64,000 bases of DNA. Origin: Blasia pusilla. Its lineage: Eukaryota > Marchantiophyta > Marchantiopsida > Blasiales. The stretch is taken from contig CM114274.1 of assembly GCA_050084515.1 (NCBI GenBank), positions 35,216,001-35,280,000 on the forward strand, written 5' to 3'. This document shows positions 59,201 through 64,000 of this stretch, one piece after another. Numbering within the stretch: position 1 is the stretch's first letter; the number at the start of each line of letters is the position of its first letter. Below the pieces are notes generated by a model. The model made no database searches and was not told the DNA's origin. It was given only the letters and a program-made list of their open reading frames with translations. Both the position numbers and the translations under genes were made by a program.

Positions 59201-59470
59201 TTTTAGGCTAGATGATGCATTGATCGAGTCAATGATTACTTTGTAACCTGTGTGTCCAAGGTATCATTTTGGGCTACTTTTGGGGGAAGAGATCTTTTGG
59301 CTCTTCCCAAGGGTTTAAAGATGAGGGAGACCCCTTTTACTTGCCATGTTTCTCACTTTGAGCTTTTAGAGCACTTATCCTATCAGGGTTTAATAGAAGC
59401 TTAAGAATTAGAGTCTAGATTTACTCATGGTATAGGGTGGAGGTCACATAATGGTTGGTCAATATGTAGA
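59200..59470 (+). repeat. DG-type LTR remnant
   Basis: Shares GGTAACCTGTGTG-like and GGGGAAGAG.TCTTTTGGCTCTTCCC blocks with the DG3 LTR in sense direction. It could be the 3' LTR of DG5 after loss of its pol region. Confidence 0.5.
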
Positions 59471-59599
59471 CTTCTTCCTTGTCGATGATGTAAAGAATCA
59501 ACGCATTATTTAGAAATAAAATTTTCTTGAATGGTGGTTGGACGATATTGGCTACAACTATGTTGCTTTAGGATTGATATTTTTGACAATCCCTCTATA

Positions 59600-59915
59600 T
59601 TTCTAATACATGTTGAGTGAAATGTTGACCGAGTCCATGGTAGCCAACTAACATATGTACTCTTTTTGGCTATTTTGGGGAGAAGAACTATCAACCTATT
59701 TTGGCTCTTCCCAAGGGTATAAAGGATGGGAATATGGGTCTCACTAGCCATATTTCTCATATTAATCCTAAGGATCCCAAAACACTCTTTCTCTTAGGGT
59801 CTGGTAGAAGCTCTAGTGCTAGATTTTGGCAAGAGATTCCGGATTCCTTGACGGGAGAGGGTAGATATGGCTTGATGACGATATATAGATTGGAGAGTGG
59901 AGATGGCCGCTAGTG
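59600..59915 (+). repeat. Second DG-type LTR remnant in tandem
   Basis: Repeats the pattern of 59200-59470, with TTTTGGCTCTTCCCAAGGGTATAAAGGATGGGA and GATGACGATATATAGATTGGAGAGTGGA (given as parts of longer runs). Same orientation, about 400 bp later. Confidence 0.5.
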
Positions 59916-59929
59916 TCAATTTTCACGAC

Positions 59930-62900
59930 AATCTTGTTAAGTGGATGTGAGAACATATATAGATTTTATTGTGATTTTTATGTGCACAAGACGGTTCACA
60001 CACACACCCACGAACAAATGATACCTCAAAATGTTGCATTCACTTCCCACTTGTAGCATGAAATGACTAAGATAACTGTGATATCTTCCAAATGAGTGAA
60101 ATGACTAAGATAACTAGCATGGTTTGTTGACATGAAAGTAAGAAGATGAGTCATATTATCATGACAACATCATCACTTAGATGATTTGGAAAAAAATACA
60201 TTTAATGAAGTGATATGGATTAGATGAAAACTCTATCCTTCATTCATTTTTCAGCCATCTTCCATCCATTTTCCTTTCATCAATACTTGAACTCTCCTTC
60301 CATCCATACACTTACCATATGTCTACCATAGGCAGTATAATGATACCATTCTTATGCTCATCCTCCAAAACTTCCTACCACAAGCCCAAACAATATATAT
60401 GTTAAATAATGACCCATTTAAAGAAAAAAATGTGCGGCCTAGAACATTTTTGAATCGGTGGGGTGATAAGCAAATAATAGAGGCAAATAAAAAAGGCTAC
60501 AAGCATAAAGTAGTTAATGCGCGTATGAAGGATAAGTACTGTAGAGGTCCATGAAGTTGTAGACACCTGACATTATCTTTTGTTAAACAAGTTGATGGTT
60601 GAAATGTTGAATCCTTTGAACATATTGTGAGATCCAAGCCAAGCCAATTTGGTAATGTACATGGTGATACAACTTTTATTAAATATTTTTTACACTTGGA
60701 GAAGAACTATGCCAACTCATAGCTACTAGTTGCAATTGCCTAACACTCAAGTACAAAAGTGTTGTTGTTGACGACACCTTGGCTGATTGAAAACTTTTTC
60801 TTGAACCATATGTCTTGGACTCTACGCTTCCTATATTTGATATCTGTAGTTTGCATAATACTAAGTAGATGCAAAGCACGTATATGGCTACCTAGAGAAC
60901 AATCAGAAAGGAATGAGCATGAGATATACAAATTGAACAGTAGAGTACCAAGAAAGTGCAACATGAAAATAAGTTGAAGAGTTAATGTTAACGTCAACGA
61001 AGCCACCAATCAAAATGGTAGAATTAGTTCAAAGGCATTTAGAATACAGCCTTGTAATATAGAAGTTCAAAATTTGTAGTGCAAGGATACTAATTACATA
61101 ATGGCTTATGTATTTCATATTGTTTTGGTAATCTAATGATAACTCATATCAATAATATGCTAAATCCATGAGCTAGTCTCATCAGTGCTTCATTTGCACT
61201 AACGTAGCATAGACATTAGCTAGTGAGCTTGCTAAATATTCCAAGTAATAATTATTTGCATCAGCTAAAGCATTAGCAAAGACTACTACAAGTGGCAGCC
61301 TTTGCTAATCTACACATTGAGATTGCCTAGAAGGATACATTTGAGAATAAGTGTATTTTATGCATATCTTAGTAGCTCATATAAACAAGTTACAGATTTG
61401 GTGAGGTACTGTTGGAGATCTATGATCTCCAAGAAAATGCTTGGTGTTGAATTGCAGCAATGGTGCAACTGACATTGGATGTGATGTAGTTGTAACTCTT
61501 TTCTTGAATTAGATCTTCCTTGGTATCTGATGTCCTCATAGAGATTTGAGCATCCTAGAGATGCTCTTCAAATTGAAATAGTTAAGAGCCAATTTGTGCA
61601 GGAATAAAAAATAAAAGCAAGAGATGGGAAAGTATAGGCAGCAGAAGAAGTAGCAATAAATGATAAGATCAAAATCATAGAAAATTTTGCATTAGAAGTA
61701 GGGAAGACCAAAAGTCTACAAAATAGTTCTGCACCAAGGAGGTTGAATATGTGTAGTCCAATAGCAGGAGTTACACAATGATTAAAGTATTGTACAATCC
61801 TTGGATGATCTCTTGATAACTACAATTCAAGAATATCCTTGATGATTGAAACTTGTTTCTCTAGCGTTTCATATTGGCTAATGTAAGTAGCTACACTAGA
61901 TACAAAGTTTCTGAATTATGCTCTTATTGAAGCTAACTTATGATTTACCTCAGCTAGAGTAACACCATTCCTAAAACTCTCACCTCTTGTTGAATGCATT
62001 GATTCAATAACATGTGCAGGTCTAGAACTGAGCTTAAGTGATCTATCTTTTGTTGCACTAAGGGCCAATGAGATTGACTTGTAGACTTGAAAAGGCACTG
62101 TGCCGGATTGATGAATGTTGGTAGGAGAAGGTTGATCATGATCTTGAACCATAGTAGAGCAGGTAGTGTCATTGGATGCATGAATTACTAGTAACAGTTG
62201 CCTTGAATCACATCTCCCCCTCTTTGGCATCGCTCTGATTCTATTTTGTGTGGCCTGCATCACATCTAGAAGAAGAAAAACATCAAAGATCATGGTGACA
62301 GAGAACTCAATCTCAGTAAAGTAAAGTCGTAATGGAGGTTATAACATCTAGTTGAATCATATGACAACATATAACCTAAGGTGAAATGAAATATGAAAAT
62401 GCATGTGAAAATAGAATTCAAGTAAAGATTACAGCAGAATGTTCCCCAAGTATTTAGAAATGAAATAGTAGAACGTACAGTAGTGCCTAATAGAAGAGCT
62501 ACGTGCAAGATATATCTTACTAGACAGAATGGTAGCGTTACACTATTGCTTGATCCTTATGTGATGAACGCATCAGAAAAAGTGGAATATAGGTGACCAA
62601 AAGCTACACAATTGTAGGAGTATGGATGTGCTCAAAAATTTAGCTTATGTGCACTAATGAAGAGCAAAATTATGGTTGAAATCACTAAATGGTCCATATT
62701 TGCTAGGCAATGAATCACATTTACTAGGCAATGGTCCACATTCGCTAGGCAATGGACTAGTGAATTTCTGATTGTTCAGGGTTATCCACATTGATAAGCA
62801 ATGGTTCAAAATTTAGAAGCTGGCTATTATCTTGGGCTAGTTTCATCCTTTCAATCAGATGGCTCGCTTTTATTGATGAGAGGTCCAACAACATGTGATG

Positions 62901-64000
62901 CCTTAGCACACGGAGTTGATCTAGCCTAATGCCTCCTGAAACTATGTTGAAGAGGCATGCTGCATCCTTCCCAATTAGAGTAGTCATCTTAAAATCCACA
63001 TTCTTGAATTTCCAGGCCTCCTTCTGAATTCCCAAAGACAATGGTAACTGTTAGTAAATGGACATGGCTTACGCATTTCCAAATAGATATGGAGCAATTT
63101 AGCTAAGTCTTCAATGAGCAGGAAAGAGGTGCCTGATGTTGGTGCATTTTTGCTGATACGTTGGAATTTGGAATTCCAGATTTGGCCTTGGTTAATGAGT
63201 GTCTAGATTTTCTTGCCAATTGCTCCATTTTCCCAGAAAGCTGGGATGTACCATCCCTAGGTTATCTATATACTTAATTTGATTCTCACTTGGGAAAATG
63301 AAGCAGGGCTTGTACTCTTTGGGCCCTATCATGGTAGATGAGGCATAGGGCGAGATAGTATCGAGGCCTTGGAGGGGTCTTGTACTTCCCTATTTTGAGA
63401 GGTCATATGTCAGCTGCTCTTAGGAGATGACCTACGAGTATAGGTCACCCTTCCTTTTATGAGGAGGGGAAACCTTGGAGAGGTTGACCTTCCTAGCCAT
63501 GTATGGCTCCACTTGGACCTATAGGGTCATGAGTTAGTTGGTAGTTGGTCCCATGAGGGGACCACATGTGTAGTTGTTAAGGAGCTAGCATGTGTGTACT
63601 ACAGGTTGGTAGTGACCTGCTACGAGGGTGGTGACCTCTGTTTACATGCCACCCATAGAGGTGCCCGAGGGGTTATGCCTCGGATGAGGCTCATTTGGAG
63701 CTCATATCTTTAGGATTGCAGACCCTTGTTGTGATCCGTGAAATAGTGCCGCTTGTTTGTATTGAGCCTGGATTGTCTCTTGAAGAGAGGGCTAGGAGAG
63801 ATTGATAAGGAAGACAACATATTTTGGGAATCCTTGTGTATAATTTCTCTTGCTGTTACACCGGTGTGAATCTGAATCATGAGTATGGCTGTTTGGATGA
63901 AGCACGGTTTATTGCAGATTTCAAAAGATTTTAGAGTGCATATTTAACTTTATATCATAAGGAGATGCACATTGGTTCCCAAAAGAAGAGAAATTAGGAC
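59930..64000. other. AT-rich intergenic DNA, no gene identified
   Basis: Two minus-strand open frames (62293-61916 and 63041-62757) have plausible composition but no domain I recognise. Near 62205-62225 the minus strand has a purine-rich GCCAAAGAGGGGGAGATGTG, like a copia polypurine tract followed by TG. This suggests a retrotransposon 3' end. No other support was found. Confidence 0.35.
62691..62753. repeat. 21-bp minisatellite, three units
   Basis: Units at 62691-62711, 62712-62732 and 62733-62753 follow the pattern GGTCCACATTTGCTAGGCAA plus T. A diverged fourth trace lies near 62782-62806. Confidence 0.85.

Noticed and set aside
1-64000. CRISPR arrays, bacterial operons, rRNA or intact tRNA genes
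   Set aside because: None seen; the gene structure is eukaryotic with spliceosomal introns, and no evenly spaced CRISPR-like repeats with unique spacers occur.

Overview
The window looks like nuclear DNA of a streptophyte, most likely a seed-free land plant (bryophyte, lycophyte or fern). The evidence is two intron-containing genes of plant type (a mitochondrial MscS-like channel and an F-box/kelch protein), short GT-AG introns, nested LTR retrotransposons, Helitron-like termini and hAT-like MITEs. The species cannot be told from the sequence alone. Only two apparently intact genes are visible; most of the rest is transposon-derived or AT-rich intergenic DNA.

Layout. 1-4258 (+): pol part of a Ty3/gypsy element (here DG1), entering mid-element and ending at a Helitron-like terminus. 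4290-5787: intergenic, with two perfect 7-nt-loop hairpins. 5788-9400 (-): a seven-exon MSL1-like mechanosensitive channel gene whose splice phases all close (544 aa). 9850-16300: AT-rich, almost featureless, with one copia scrap. 16.3-23.2 kb: an internally deleted relative of the same gypsy family (DG2, -) between long direct repeats. 24.5-25.2 kb: a solo LTR. 25.4-29.5 kb: a decayed copia element (-). 29788-30818: a 1031-bp solo LTR with a perfect 5-bp target duplication. 33790-35445 (+): a two-exon F-box/kelch gene (464 aa) with a GA-rich leader. 38.9-40.5 kb: a cluster of Helitron-like ends. 44.4-44.7 kb: an hAT-like MITE. 46.2-59.2 kb: a three-level nest, in which a gypsy copy (DG5, +) was split by another (DG3, -, 47608-57836), whose LTR was then hit by a second solo LTR (56442-57471). 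60-64 kb: no recognisable gene.

The main discovery is the DG gypsy family. Reading DG3 in its sense direction, the order is gag with two zinc knuckles, retropepsin (DSG), a C5 cytosine DNA methyltransferase of DNMT3/DRM-like type, reverse transcriptase (YIDD), RNase H, integrase, and a complete C4HC3 PHD finger where chromoviruses carry a chromodomain. The methyltransferase is seen in three separate copies (DG1, DG3, DG5) and its first motif survives at the deletion junction of DG2, so it is a fixed part of the family and not a chance capture. All copies here are broken by stops and frameshifts. Methyltransferase-bearing retrotransposons have been reported from dinoflagellates and charophyte algae. 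A land-plant-like host and the pairing with a PHD chromatin reader are what deserve checking.
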